From: Brachybacterium halotolerans
Lineage (GTDB): Bacteria; Actinomycetota; Actinomycetes; Actinomycetales; Dermabacteraceae
Reading direction: 5' to 3'
DNA: 64,000 nt
Assembly (NCBI RefSeq): GCF_016623465.1
Contig: NZ_JAEDAJ010000001.1
Coordinates: forward strand, 565,963 to 629,962
The notes under the pieces were generated by a model, which worked only from the letters and a program-made list of their open reading frames with translations, did no database searches and had not been told where the DNA came from. This document shows, piece by piece, positions 18,178-26,368 of this stretch (within the stretch, counting starts at the first letter, position 1; each line of letters begins with the position of its first letter). The position numbers and the translations under genes were made by a program.

Positions 18178-18273
18178 CGGAACTCCTTCGGTCTTCGCGG
18201 ATGGGGCTGTGCAGATCCTCGGCCGATGTCCCCCGCTCCACCCATGGCGGGGACTGGGCCCCGCGTGGGCATC

Positions 18274-18298
18274 AAAAAGCCCCTCGGCCTGGGGCTCT
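18274..18298 (-). terminator. Attenuator terminator of the ilvBN operon
   Basis: On the minus strand AGAGCCCC pairs with GGGGCTTT around a 7-nt loop, ending in TTTTT, the only T-run terminator seen in the window. It lies 40 nt after the leader-peptide stop and about 95 nt before ilvB. An alternative, mutually exclusive pairing (GCCCCTCG upstream with CGAGGGGC) uses the same 3' arm. Confidence 0.85.
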
Positions 18299-18337
18299 CG
18301 AGGGGCGCGCGGGACGTCTCGTCGTCGAACGGTGGCG

Positions 18338-18376
18338 TCAGCCGCGCTCTGGAAGTACGAGAATGATCGTCTGCAT
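18338..18376 (-). CDS. ilvB operon leader peptide [12 protein letters not shown]
   Basis: 12-residue ORF with five branched-chain residues in a row (I-I-L-V-L), placed between a promoter and an intrinsic terminator ahead of ilvB. Ribosome stalling at these codons when isoleucine, leucine or valine tRNAs are uncharged would favour the non-terminating fold, as described for ilvBNC of Corynebacterium glutamicum, whose leader differs in sequence. A TACAGT box ends 7 nt before the ATG, so the leader is itself leaderless and translation starts at the 5' end of the RNA. Confidence 0.9.
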   Translation of the reverse strand: MQTIILVLPERG

Positions 18377-18383
18377 GCTGGCG

Positions 18384-18413
18384 ACTGTAGTGCGCCCCAC
18401 ACCCGCGCGGCAA
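18384..18413 (-). promoter_or_regulatory. Promoter TTGCCG-N18-TACAGT of the ilv operon
   Basis: -35 TTGCCG at 18413-18408, 18-bp spacer, -10 TACAGT at 18389-18384, 7 nt to the leader ATG at 18376. Confidence 0.7.
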
Positions 18414-18438
18414 ACCGTCCACCCTGTGGGACGGGCGC

Positions 18439-19209
18439 TCAGAGCAGTCGCCGCGAGAGCGCCCACGCCGTGAGCTCGTGCCGCGAGGACAGCTGCAGCT
18501 TGCGCAGCACGCTCGACACGTGCGTCTCCACGGTCTTGATGGAGATGAACAGCTCGGAGGCGACCTCCTTGTAGGCGTACCCCTGAGCGATCAGGCGCAT
18601 CACCTCCAGCTCTCGACGGGTGAGACGGTCCAGCTCCTCGTCGCTCGCGGCCTCCTCTCCCCCGGCGGCCCCGAAGGCGTCGAGGACGAAGCCCGCGAGC
18701 AGCGGTGAGAACACCGCGTCTCCGGCCACCACCCGGTGCAGGGCCGCGGAGACCTCGGCGCCCGAGGTGCTCTTGGTGAGGTACCCGCGCGCCCCGGCTC
18801 GGATCACGCGCACCACGTCGTCGGCCGCGTCGGAGACGCTGAGGGCGAGGAACACCGGCGGGCGTCCCGCCGTCGTCGGGTCCGCCCCGGGCGCCACAGT
18901 CACCCCGGGCGCGACGGACGCACCGGGAGCGGGGGGCGCACCGGGCGCCGACCGCTCGACGCCCGTGGTGCGGGCGATCACCTCCGCGCCGCCGCCTCCG
19001 CGCCCACCGGGGAGATGGACGTCCAGCAGCACGGTCACCGGACGGAGCTCCCGGATCGCCTCGACCGCCTCCTCGACCGTTCCGGCCTCGCCCAGCACGT
19101 CGATGTCCGCGGACAGCTCCGCCCGCAGCCCGGAGCGGAAGATCGAATGGTCGTCGACGATGAGAGTGGTCAGGCGCTCGGCCGCGGGGGTGCTGGACGT
19201 GGTGCTCAT
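18439..19209 (-). CDS. NarL/LuxR-family response regulator with insert in the receiver domain
   Basis: 256 residues. Receiver domain: acidic pair in TTLIVDDHSIFRSGLRAEL, phospho-acceptor aspartate about 63 (VTVLLDVHLPG), Ser/Thr switch in FLALSVSD (about 124), lysine about 146 (GYLTKSTSG). C-terminal LuxR HTH (about 190-252): LTRRELEVMRLIAQGYAYKE, ISIKTVETHVSSVLRKL. Residues about 82-117, between beta-3 and beta-4, are a Gly/Ala/Pro-rich stretch with hexapeptide-like repeats (ASVAPGVTVAPGAD) not found in ordinary receivers, so this domain is about 35 residues longer than usual. Its start overlaps the kinase stop (ATGA), making a coupled two-component pair. Confidence 0.9.
   Translation of the reverse strand: MSTTSSTPAAERLTTLIVDDHSIFRSGLRAELSADIDVLGEAGTVEEAVEAIRELRPVTVLLDVHLPGGRGGGGAEVIARTTGVERSAPGAPPAPGASVAPGVTVAPGADPTTAGRPPVFLALSVSDAADDVVRVIRAGARGYLTKSTSGAEVSAALHRVVAGDAVFSPLLAGFVLDAFGAAGGEEAASDEELDRLTRRELEVMRLIAQGYAYKEVASELFISIKTVETHVSSVLRKLQLSSRHELTAWALSRRLL
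18885..18960 (-). repeat. In-frame 18-bp degenerate repeats in the response regulator
   Basis: Codes for the Ala-Pro-Gly-rich run inside the receiver domain; units of about 18 bp encode V/A-A-P-G-x-x. The receiver still has all of its catalytic residues on either side. Confidence 0.55.
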
Positions 19210-20549
19210 CGGTGCTCCTGGTGCGGCGGGGCGGGGGTCGTCTCTGCGGAGGGGGCGGGTGCTCGCTCGTTCTCGCCCGCGTCCCGGGCCCGTGGGAGGC
19301 GCAGCACGACGCGCGTCCCGGTGCCGCCGGGTCCGGGCTGGATCCGGGCGCTGCCTCCCAGGCGCCGCATGCGGCCGATGATCGATTCCCGCACGCCCAG
19401 CCGCTCCGGGCCGATGGATGCGAGATCGAAGCCGGGGCCGCGATCGGAGACGGTCACCTCGAGCATCCCGTCCGACGCCTCGGAGAACACGCTGATCGTG
19501 CCCCCGGCGTGCCGGGCGGCGTTCAGCATCGCCTCCCGGGTCGCGGCGAGCAGTCCTTCCGGCGCCTCCGGCACGGCGCGGCCGGTGGTGACCACGTCGA
19601 TCCTCACCGCGTGCTCCTGCTCGCACTGCATGGCCGCGCGCCGGAGCTCGGAGGCGAGGTCGAGCGGTCCGTCGGCCCCGTTGCCGGTGGTCTCGGCGAA
19701 CAGCCAGCTGCGCAGTTCGCGCTCCTGTCCGCGCGCCAGCCGCGAGGCCTCGGATCCGGGCTCCGCCTTCTGCTGGATCAGAGCCAGCGTCTGCAGCACC
19801 GAGTCATGGAGATGGGCGGCGAACTCCGCCCGCTCCACCTCGCGGGCGCGCGCGGCGCGCTCCTCGGCGAGGTCGCGCACCAGGCGCACGGCCCAGGGCG
19901 CGAGGACCACGCCGACGCCCAGCAGCACGGAGGCCGCCGCCACGAACACGGTCCACACGTTCGGCTCGGCGTCGGAGACGAAGAACAGCAGGATCCCGAG
20001 CACCACGAGGGCGAGCGCCCCGGCGACCCGAGCGATCTGCGCCGACGGGCCGCTCGCGCGTCCGATGCGGAGCTCGTGGAGCTGCCGCCAGGCGAGTCCG
20101 GCGCCGATGAGCACGAACACGGCGGGCACGAAGAACGCCAGTGGGATCTGCGCTCCCATGCGCGATGCGACCATGGCGCCGCCCGCGAGCAGCAGGGCGA
20201 GTCCGAGGAGGATCTCGGTGACGGGTGCCCGCCCCAGCGCGGACCGGCTCGACGAGCCGTCCCGGGCCTGATCGCGCGCCTGTTCGTCCTCGGCGCCCGC
20301 CGCGTTCGCATCCGTCGCGGGTGACGCCGCCCGGGTGAGAGGAGCGCGCAGCGCCGGGGCGTCCGTCCCGGCGAGGGGCGTCGTCGCCCACAGCCACACG
20401 TACAGCAGGGCCCCGGCGCCGCCCGTCGCGGTGAGCACGCAGGCTCCGGCGCGGACAGCGGCCAGGGGCAGGCCCGTGTGCTCGGCGAGACCCGCGCACA
20501 CTCCTGCCACGGCATGCTGCCGGGGCCGGATCATCCTGGTCGTCCTCAC
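19206..20549 (-). CDS. PspC-domain sensor histidine kinase
   Basis: 447 residues. N-terminal PspC domain (about 8-70: IRPRQHAVAGVCAGLAEHTG, then ALLYVWLWATTPLAG), a polar linker, four membrane helices (about 115-235), then HisKA_3 with the phosphorylated histidine in FAAHLHDSVLQTLALIQ, and HATPase_c with TREAMLNAARHAGG and VSDRGPGFDL. Kinases of this build with a LuxR-type partner monitor envelope stress in actinobacteria (MacS-like, LiaS-like). The GTG at 20549 is chosen because a TTGGAT box precedes it by 6 nt; an ATG five codons later is the alternative. Divergent from the PspC operon at 20685, its probable target. Confidence 0.88.
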   Translation of the reverse strand: MRTTRMIRPRQHAVAGVCAGLAEHTGLPLAAVRAGACVLTATGGAGALLYVWLWATTPLAGTDAPALRAPLTRAASPATDANAAGAEDEQARDQARDGSSSRSALGRAPVTEILLGLALLLAGGAMVASRMGAQIPLAFFVPAVFVLIGAGLAWRQLHELRIGRASGPSAQIARVAGALALVVLGILLFFVSDAEPNVWTVFVAAASVLLGVGVVLAPWAVRLVRDLAEERAARAREVERAEFAAHLHDSVLQTLALIQQKAEPGSEASRLARGQERELRSWLFAETTGNGADGPLDLASELRRAAMQCEQEHAVRIDVVTTGRAVPEAPEGLLAATREAMLNAARHAGGTISVFSEASDGMLEVTVSDRGPGFDLASIGPERLGVRESIIGRMRRLGGSARIQPGPGGTGTRVVLRLPRARDAGENERAPAPSAETTPAPPHQEHR

Positions 20550-20598
20550 GCCCTCATCCAAGCAGGCGCGGGTCCCTCCCGGCACCGCCCCGGGGCCG

Positions 20599-20628
20599 AT
20601 CCCAGGGTTCTGCCCCGACATCCCAGGG
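20599..20628. promoter_or_regulatory. Direct repeats ATCCCAGGG, 21 bp apart, in the divergent PspC promoter region
   Basis: ATCCCAGGG at 20599-20607 and again at 20620-20628, both followed by TTC. The 21-bp period is two helical turns, as expected for a dimeric response regulator bound on one face of DNA. Lies between the kinase gene and the PspC operon. Candidate site for the adjacent LuxR-type regulator. Confidence 0.4.
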
Positions 20629-20684
20629 GGTTCTCGGGGTGCTCCCCGATGGTGCGGCGCCCTCCGCCCGGGAATGCTGGAGCC

Positions 20685-22172
20685 ATGACGAACCCTCCCC
20701 ACGGCCCCGACTCCCCCGGCCCCTCCCCGGACGCACCGCACGGAGAGAGCGCGCCCCAGCCAGACGGCGCGGCACCCACCGACGGCGCGGCACCCACCGA
20801 GGGCGAGGCGCCGGGTCCACGCTTCGGCTTCTTCGCCTGGATGCGCGGCATCGGACTGGTGCGCAGCGACGAGCGCTGGATCGCCGGCGTGTGCGGCGCC
20901 GTCTCCGAGCGCACGGGCCTGGACCCCCTGCTGGTGCGCGGGATCGCGATCGTCGTCGCGCTCCTCGGCGGACCTGTGCTCATCGCCTACGCGATCGGCT
21001 GGGCGCTGCTCCCCGACAGCCGGGACGAGATCGTGCTCGAGGATCTCTTCGCCGGGATCTTCGCCCCCGCGCAGATCGCGATCGGGGTGCTGTTCGTCCT
21101 GGGCCTCACCCCCTACGGTCAGGGGCTGTGGTGGCGGGGCGCGCCGGACTGGTGGAGCATGCCGGGCTGGCTCGAGACAACCGTGCGCACCGCCTGGGCC
21201 CTCGTGCTCGTCGGCATCCTGTTCTGGCTCGTCGTGCTCATCGCACGCCGCACTGGCGACCACGCCGGCCAGGGCCCCGACCGTCCGCACGGGACACGCG
21301 GGACGCGCGGCGAGTCCGCCGGCACCGCGAGGACTGAAGGACCCTCGCAGGGTCGGCACTGGTCGTCCATCGGCTCATCCCTCGGCGGCGCGCCGCGCGC
21401 CGCGAGGGGCGCCGGGCACCACGGCTCCTCCTTCCAGGAGAGGACGGCCGATCGGCGCGCCCACGAGGAGGATCTGCGACACCGTCGTGAGGAGAGGCTC
21501 GCCGAGCGCGCGGCGAGGTGGCGCAGACGCCAGCCCTCCGCCGGGTTCGTCGCGATCGGACTCGGCGCGGCCCTGGTGATCGGTGCGCTCGTCGCCCTCT
21601 CCGCCCAGGTTCTGGGGTGGTCCGACGCTCCGCTCATCGTGGGTCTCGCAGGTGCCCTCGCGATCCTCGCCATCGCCACCGTGGTGGCGGGAATCCGCGG
21701 ACGGGAGAGCGGCGGCCTGGGACTGTTCTCCTTCCTCGCCGTGATCGCCCTGGTCGTCTTCGGGGTCGTCCCCGCCGGCACGCAGATCAGCCCCTTCGGC
21801 GACACCCAGTGGAGGGTGGACGGGCAGAGCACCGGCACGACCGAGCGCTTCGCGATGATCGCCGGGAGCCCCGGCCTGGACCTGCGCGACCTGTCGCCCG
21901 CTGATCGCGGAGGCGACGTGGAGATGTGGCTGGGAGCGGGGACCACCCAGGTGCTCCTGCCCGAGGACGCCCCCGTGCGCGTGGAGGTCGACGGCCTGGT
22001 CGCGGGGGTCCGCACCCCCGACGCTCGCGACTCACAACCCGACGGGACCTTGCTCGCCTCGACCGAGCTCGAGAACCCGGCGGCGCGCACCGCCGACGAG
22101 CAGGACATCACGACCGTGCACGTGCGCGTGCTGTTCGGCACCGCCGACATCGACATCCAGGAGACCCCGTGA
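20685..22172 (+). CDS. PspC-domain multi-pass membrane protein
   Basis: 495 residues. Pro-rich polar lead (about 1-45), PspC domain (about 50-120: LVRSDERWIAGVCGAVSERT, IAYAIGWALLPDSRDEIVLE), two further membrane helices, a long Arg/Glu-rich cytoplasmic stretch (about 205-280: HEEDLRHRREERLAERAARW), three helices (about 285-370) and a C-terminal extracytoplasmic part resembling the cell-wall-active antibiotics response region of LiaF-like proteins (VEMWLGAGTTQVLLPEDAPV, about 420-495). The LiaF-like end plus the divergent PspC kinase suggests a modulator or output of the same stress system. The stop overlaps the next start by 4 nt (GTGA). Confidence 0.8.
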   Translation: MTNPPHGPDSPGPSPDAPHGESAPQPDGAAPTDGAAPTEGEAPGPRFGFFAWMRGIGLVRSDERWIAGVCGAVSERTGLDPLLVRGIAIVVALLGGPVLIAYAIGWALLPDSRDEIVLEDLFAGIFAPAQIAIGVLFVLGLTPYGQGLWWRGAPDWWSMPGWLETTVRTAWALVLVGILFWLVVLIARRTGDHAGQGPDRPHGTRGTRGESAGTARTEGPSQGRHWSSIGSSLGGAPRAARGAGHHGSSFQERTADRRAHEEDLRHRREERLAERAARWRRRQPSAGFVAIGLGAALVIGALVALSAQVLGWSDAPLIVGLAGALAILAIATVVAGIRGRESGGLGLFSFLAVIALVVFGVVPAGTQISPFGDTQWRVDGQSTGTTERFAMIAGSPGLDLRDLSPADRGGDVEMWLGAGTTQVLLPEDAPVRVEVDGLVAGVRTPDARDSQPDGTLLASTELENPAARTADEQDITTVHVRVLFGTADIDIQETP

Positions 22173-22612
22173 CCGAGCACCAGCCTTTCGACCCCGCACG
22201 AGCGCCCGACGCGAGCACCGAATCCGTCCAAGCTGCGCATCCCGAACCGGCTCCCGACGCGTCGGCCGAGACAGACCACTCGCCGTCGAGCGACGTCCCG
22301 CAGGATGCCGATCACGGGACCTCCAGCGCCGAGGACGTCGCATCACTCCCCCTTCACGCCGGCCATGACCCGGAGGAGACGAGGGATGGTCGCGACGCCG
22401 AAGGGACGGACGTTCGGGAACGGCGTGGACCCGTGTTCGGCACGATCTTCTGGGGAGCGCTGCTGCTGGTCATCGCGTTCATCGTCGGCATCCGAGCCGT
22501 CCCGGCCGTCTCCATAGATCCGACGGTGCTGCTGATCGGGGCGGTGGTGGCGCTGGGATGCCTGCTGGTGGTCGCCGGCGTCGCGGCTGCTCTGCGCCGG
22601 CCCCGCCGCTGA
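22169..22612 (+). CDS. Small membrane protein, second gene of the PspC operon
   Basis: 147 residues, GTG start coupled to the preceding stop. The first 88 residues are polar and acidic (many His, Asp, Glu and Ser), followed by two membrane helices, GTIFWGALLLVIAFIVGIRA and TVLLIGAVVALGCLLVVAGV, and a short Arg-rich C-terminus, so the tail is probably cytoplasmic. I do not recognise a family. Its position suggests a role with the PspC/LiaF-like protein. Confidence 0.65.
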   Translation: MTEHQPFDPARAPDASTESVQAAHPEPAPDASAETDHSPSSDVPQDADHGTSSAEDVASLPLHAGHDPEETRDGRDAEGTDVRERRGPVFGTIFWGALLLVIAFIVGIRAVPAVSIDPTVLLIGAVVALGCLLVVAGVAAALRRPRR

Positions 22613-22617
22613 CCGAA

Positions 22618-22663
22618 GTCACCTGTGGTGCCCGGCTCGCGCACCCGAGCGCGCAGAGGTGAC
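22618..22663. terminator. Possible bidirectional terminator between the PspC operon and ilvD
   Basis: Inverted repeat GTCACCT (22618-22624) / AGGTGAC (22657-22663) enclosing a second stem GCTCG-N6-CGAGC. It lies 5 bp after the stop of the rightward gene and between convergent genes. No T-run on either strand. The rest of the gap to 22779 shows nothing recognisable. Confidence 0.5.
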
Positions 22664-22779
22664 GGCCGGCCCCCCGCACTCATGCCACCGGGCCGATCTC
22701 ATGGTCGCGGCGGAGTCGGGGCTGCCGGGCGGGCCGCGCGCAGCGGCCGTTCACCGGCACCTGCGCAGTGGCCGCACGC

Positions 22780-24615
22780 TCAGTCCAACGGCTTCCGGGT
22801 CGCGCCGTAGGTCGCCGAGCGCACCAGGTGCGCGTAGACCTTGAGCGCCTGGGTGACCTGGCGCTCGCGGCTCTCGGGGCGCCAGGGCAGATTGCCCTTG
22901 GCCGCACGGCGGCGGGTGAGCTCGTCCTCCGGCACGTCGAGCTGGAGCAGGCGCTTGTCGACGTCGATGATGACCTTGTCGCCGTCCTCGACCAGGCCGA
23001 TGAGTCCGCCCTCGGCCGCCTCCGGGGAAATGTGGCCGATGGAGACGCCGCTGGTGCCGCCGGAGAAGCGCCCGTCGGTGACCAGGGCGCAGGCCTTGCC
23101 GAGCCCACGTCCCTTGAGGAATGAGGTCGGGTAGAGCATCTCCTGCATGCCCGGTCCGCCCTGCGGGCCCTCGTAGCGGATGACGACGATGTCGCCCTCC
23201 TTGACCGTCTTGTCGAGGATCTTCTGAACTGCCTCCTCCTGCGAGTCGCACACCACGGCGCTGCCCTCGAAGTGGAAGAGGTCCTCGGTGATGCCGGCCG
23301 TCTTGATGACGGCGCCCTCGGTGGCGAGGTTGCCCTTGAGCACGCAGAGCCCGCCGTCCTTGGTGTAGGCGTGCGGGACCGCGCGGATGGCGCCGCCCTC
23401 GGCGTCGAGATCGAGGTCGTCCCAGAGGTTCGCCTGGGAGAACGCCTGCGTGGTCCGCACCCCGCCGGGAGCCGCGCGGAAGAAGGTCTTGGCCTCCTCG
23501 CTGGTCTCCCCGCTGCGCACGTCCCACTCGGCGAGCCAGGACTGCAGGTCCGGCGAGTGCACGGAGTGGACCGAGTGGTCGAGCAGGCCGGCGCGGCCGA
23601 GCTCGCCCAGGATCGCGGGGATGCCGCCAGCCCGGTGGACGTCCTCGATGTGGTACTTCTGGCTGTTCGGGGCGACCTTGGAGACGCACGGCACGGACCG
23701 CGAGAGGCGGTCGATGTCCTCGAGGCCGAAGTCGATCCCGCCCTCGATCGCGGCGGCCAGGATGTGCAGCACGGTGTTCGTCGACCCGCCCATCGCGACG
23801 TCCAGGCTCATCGCGTTCGTGAACGCGGCCTTGGTGGCGATGTTGCGCGGGAGCACCGACTCGTCGTCGTCCCCGTAGTAGCGGCGGCACAGGTCCACGA
23901 CGGTGCGGCCGGCGCGCAGGAACAGCTCCTTGCGCAGCGCATGGGTGGCGAGCGTGGTGCCGTTGCCCGGCAGCGAGAGGCCGAGCGCCTCGGTGAGGCA
24001 GTTCATCGAGTTCGCGGTGAACATTCCCGAGCACGACCCGCACGTGGGGCAGGCGTTCTCCTCGATCTCGGCGAGCTGGACGTCGGTGACGCTCTCGTCG
24101 GCCGAGATCGAGATCGCGTCCACGAGGTCCAGGCGGTGGTCGACGACGCCCTCGACGGGCTTGCCGGACTCCATCGGCCCGCCGGAGACGAACACGACCG
24201 GGATGTTCAGGCGCATGGCGGCCATGAGCATGCCGGGAGTGATCTTGTCGCAGTTCGAGATGCACACGATCGCGTCCGCGCAGTGGGCGTTGACCATGTA
24301 CTCGACGCTGTCGGCGATCACGTCGCGGCTGGGCAGCGAGTAGAGCATGCCGCCGTGACCCATGGCGATGCCGTCGTCCACGGCGATCGTGTTGAACTCC
24401 TTGGCGACGCCGCCGGCCTCCTTGATGGCGCCGGCGACGAGGTCGCCCATGTTCTTCAGGTGCACGTGGCCGGGCACGAACTGGGTGTACGAGTTCGCGA
24501 TCGCGATGATCGGTTTGCCGAAGTCGGACTTCTCCATGCCGGTCGCGCGCCACAGGGCGCGGGCACCGGCCATGTTGCGGCCGTGGGTCGAGGTTCGAGA
24601 GCGCAGTTGGGGCAT
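22780..24615 (-). CDS. ilvD: Dihydroxy-acid dehydratase
   Basis: 611 residues. Iron-sulfur enzyme that dehydrates dihydroxyisovalerate and dihydroxymethylvalerate, the third common step of branched-chain amino acid synthesis. Cluster cysteines are visible in [13 protein letters not shown] and [14 protein letters not shown]; further family motifs are [49 protein letters not shown] and [20 protein letters not shown]. The ATG at 24615 gives the usual N-terminus [20 protein letters not shown]. It is separated from ilvB by the two-component and PspC genes, and divergent from an XRE regulator 78 bp away. Confidence 0.95.
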   Translation of the reverse strand: MPQLRSRTSTHGRNMAGARALWRATGMEKSDFGKPIIAIANSYTQFVPGHVHLKNMGDLVAGAIKEAGGVAKEFNTIAVDDGIAMGHGGMLYSLPSRDVIADSVEYMVNAHCADAIVCISNCDKITPGMLMAAMRLNIPVVFVSGGPMESGKPVEGVVDHRLDLVDAISISADESVTDVQLAEIEENACPTCGSCSGMFTANSMNCLTEALGLSLPGNGTTLATHALRKELFLRAGRTVVDLCRRYYGDDDESVLPRNIATKAAFTNAMSLDVAMGGSTNTVLHILAAAIEGGIDFGLEDIDRLSRSVPCVSKVAPNSQKYHIEDVHRAGGIPAILGELGRAGLLDHSVHSVHSPDLQSWLAEWDVRSGETSEEAKTFFRAAPGGVRTTQAFSQANLWDDLDLDAEGGAIRAVPHAYTKDGGLCVLKGNLATEGAVIKTAGITEDLFHFEGSAVVCDSQEEAVQKILDKTVKEGDIVVIRYEGPQGGPGMQEMLYPTSFLKGRGLGKACALVTDGRFSGGTSGVSIGHISPEAAEGGLIGLVEDGDKVIIDVDKRLLQLDVPEDELTRRRAAKGNLPWRPESRERQVTQALKVYAHLVRSATYGATRKPLD

Positions 24616-24659
24616 ATGACCATTAGGCCACGGTGGTGCGGAACCCACCAAGACGCCAG

Positions 24660-24686
24660 CACTACTAGTGGTGGAACTGATAGTTT
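24660..24686 (+). promoter_or_regulatory. Promoter TAGTTT and imperfect palindrome before the MmyB-like regulator
   Basis: TAGTTT (24681-24686) lies 7 nt before the GTG at 24694 (leaderless). Just upstream, CACTACTAGTGGTG (24660-24673) is an imperfect palindrome around ACTAGT and could be the autoregulatory operator in the 78-bp ilvD-regulator gap. Confidence 0.45.
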
Positions 24687-24693
24687 TCGGCGC

Positions 24694-25527
24694 GTGGACG
24701 AACCAGCACGCAAGGAGCTCGGCGCCCTCCTGCGCCGACGGCGCAACGAGGTCGAGCGCTCGGACTACGACCTGGGCCCGGTGGGCCGCGGGCGCACCAC
24801 GGGTCTGCGGCGCGAGGAGATCGCCTTCCTCTCGGGCGTCTCCGTCACCTGGTACACGTGGCTCGAGCAGGGGCGCGACATCAACCCCTCCCGCCAGGTG
24901 ATCGACGCGGTCGCGGTGAACCTGCACCTCAGCGAGGTCGAGCACGACTACGTGCTGGGCCTCGCGGGCTTCACCCCGCGTCCCCGCCCCGAGCTCGCCG
25001 AGCCCGAGCCGGTCCCCGCGCACGTCCAGCACCTGCTGGACGCCCTGGACCCGGCACCTTCTTTCGCGCTCACCGCGCACTGGGACGTGGCCGCCTGGAA
25101 CCGCAGTTACGAGGGACTGTTCCCGGGCGTGCTCGATGCCGATCCCGCCCAGCGGAACCTCCTGCAGTTCATCTTCACCGACGAGCGCGTGCGGGCGATG
25201 CTGCCCGAATGGGAGCTCACCAGCCGGCAGTTCCTCGCCGAGTACCGCGCCGAGGCGGGAGGACGCGCCGGTGGTCCGCAGCACGTGCGACTGGTCAAGC
25301 ACCTGCGCTCGCTCTCCCCCGACTTCTCCCGCGCGTGGGACGCCCACGAGGTCGAGCGCTTCAGCTCGCGCGTGCGCATCTTCGAGCACCCGGTCGGCGG
25401 ACGCCTGGTGTTCGAGCAGGTCAACATCGTCCCGCAGGACGCGCCCGACCTGCACATCGTCTCCTACCTGCCGCTGCCGGAGGGAGACACCCCCGCGGGC
25501 GTGCGCCGCCTCGCCGGCGAGGAGTAA
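24694..25527 (+). CDS. XRE-family regulator with MmyB-like ligand-binding domain
   Basis: 277 residues. HTH at about 10-80: [60 protein letters not shown]. Then the MLTR/MmyB-type ligand-binding domain (about 105-270): [50 protein letters not shown]. This two-part build is typical of actinobacterial MmyB-like regulators of methylenomycin-cluster type, which often control a divergent gene. The neighbour here is ilvD, but many members control unrelated oxidoreductases; the target is not certain. Confidence 0.85.
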   Translation: MDEPARKELGALLRRRRNEVERSDYDLGPVGRGRTTGLRREEIAFLSGVSVTWYTWLEQGRDINPSRQVIDAVAVNLHLSEVEHDYVLGLAGFTPRPRPELAEPEPVPAHVQHLLDALDPAPSFALTAHWDVAAWNRSYEGLFPGVLDADPAQRNLLQFIFTDERVRAMLPEWELTSRQFLAEYRAEAGGRAGGPQHVRLVKHLRSLSPDFSRAWDAHEVERFSSRVRIFEHPVGGRLVFEQVNIVPQDAPDLHIVSYLPLPEGDTPAGVRRLAGEE

Positions 25528-25560
25528 GGGGCCGACGAGGCCCGCAGGCGGATCCGCTGC

Positions 25561-26298
25561 TCAGCGCCCGCCCGCGCGGAGGTCCTCCGCGCGGGGGTTC
25601 TCCGCGCGATGGTCCTCCGCGCGGGGGTCCTCGAGGGTGATCGCGACGACGAAGGGGTCGCCGGGCAGGTAGCGCACGGCGATCCGGCGGCCGGGCACCA
25701 GGTGGCGCAGGCTGCCGGGATGCAGGAACGCACGGGTGTCCGCGTCCCACGGGGTGCGGACGCCGCTGGGCTGCACGCGCACGCTCACGGCGACCTCGAC
25801 CTGGTCGTCCAGGCTCGTGCCCGTCGGCTGCGAGCGGATCACGCGGGCGGGGGCGAGCACGCCGTGCAGTCGCGCCGCCGCGACCTCCGGCGGGATCAGG
25901 CCCAGGGCGATCCGTCGGCGCAGCAGCAGCTCGCGCACCAGCGGGTCCGCCGCGTCCACGAGCTCCGGGAAGCCCCCGCCGCCGGGGCCGAAGCGCACCG
26001 GGAACGGGACGCCGGGCACGAGCGCGGAGAGCTCCGCCGGGGTCAGGCGCACGCGCAGCGCGAGCAGCGAGGGCTCGCGGCCGTCGCGCTCGATGCGCAG
26101 GCGCACCAGGTGCTCACGGGAGGGATCAGCACCGGAGGCATCTGCCGATGCGGTGCCGCCGACGCCCCCTTCGGTGCACCACAGGTCGAGCACGCTCGCG
26201 ACGCCGATGGTGGACGACCGGGACGCGGACGGCCCGGACGGCGCAGTTCTCGCGCGCCTCGCCCCGAGCAGTGCAGCACCGAGGCTGAACCGTCCCAT
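25561..26298 (-). CDS. Unrecognised actinobacterial protein with C-terminal pentapeptide repeats
   Basis: 245 residues that I cannot assign to a family. Seen: a hydrophobic-basic start (MGRFSLGAALLGARRA), a central region with beta-rich character (EHLVRLRIERDGREPSLLAL, VAVSVRVQPSGVRTPWDADT) and two similar elements that look like repeats of one small beta domain (LVPGVPFPVRFGPGGGG and LVPGRRIAVRYLPGDPFVV), followed by four copies of a five-residue unit E-D-x-R-A at the C-terminus. The duplication LVPGxxxxVRxxPG suggests two copies of a binding module. It follows the regulator convergently and precedes no operon partner. Confidence 0.6.
   Translation of the reverse strand: MGRFSLGAALLGARRARTAPSGPSASRSSTIGVASVLDLWCTEGGVGGTASADASGADPSREHLVRLRIERDGREPSLLALRVRLTPAELSALVPGVPFPVRFGPGGGGFPELVDAADPLVRELLLRRRIALGLIPPEVAAARLHGVLAPARVIRSQPTGTSLDDQVEVAVSVRVQPSGVRTPWDADTRAFLHPGSLRHLVPGRRIAVRYLPGDPFVVAITLEDPRAEDHRAENPRAEDLRAGGR
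25573..25632. repeat. Four tandem 15-bp units CGCGCGGRGGTCCTC in the 3' end of the gene
   Basis: Exact 4 x 15 bp tandem array with three to four variant positions per unit; in frame it codes for (E-D/N-x-R-A)4. Confidence 0.85.
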
Positions 26299-26317
26299 GC
26301 CCGTCCGTCCTTCCCGT

Positions 26318-26353
26318 CGATCACGCGCCGCACCGTGATGCGGCGCGTGATCG
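26318..26353 (-). terminator. Terminator of the siderophore operon
   Basis: Perfect 15-bp inverted repeat (26318-26332 and 26339-26353) with loop CCGTGA, beginning 16 bp after the desCD stop. No T-run; stem strength and position support termination. Confidence 0.85.
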
Positions 26354-26368
26354 CATGCTAGCGGCGGA

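Noticed and set aside
22780-25455. 891-codon reading of ilvD with a 279-residue N-terminal extension
   Set aside because: The extension is antisense to the XRE regulator and ilvD homologues begin at MPQLRSRT.
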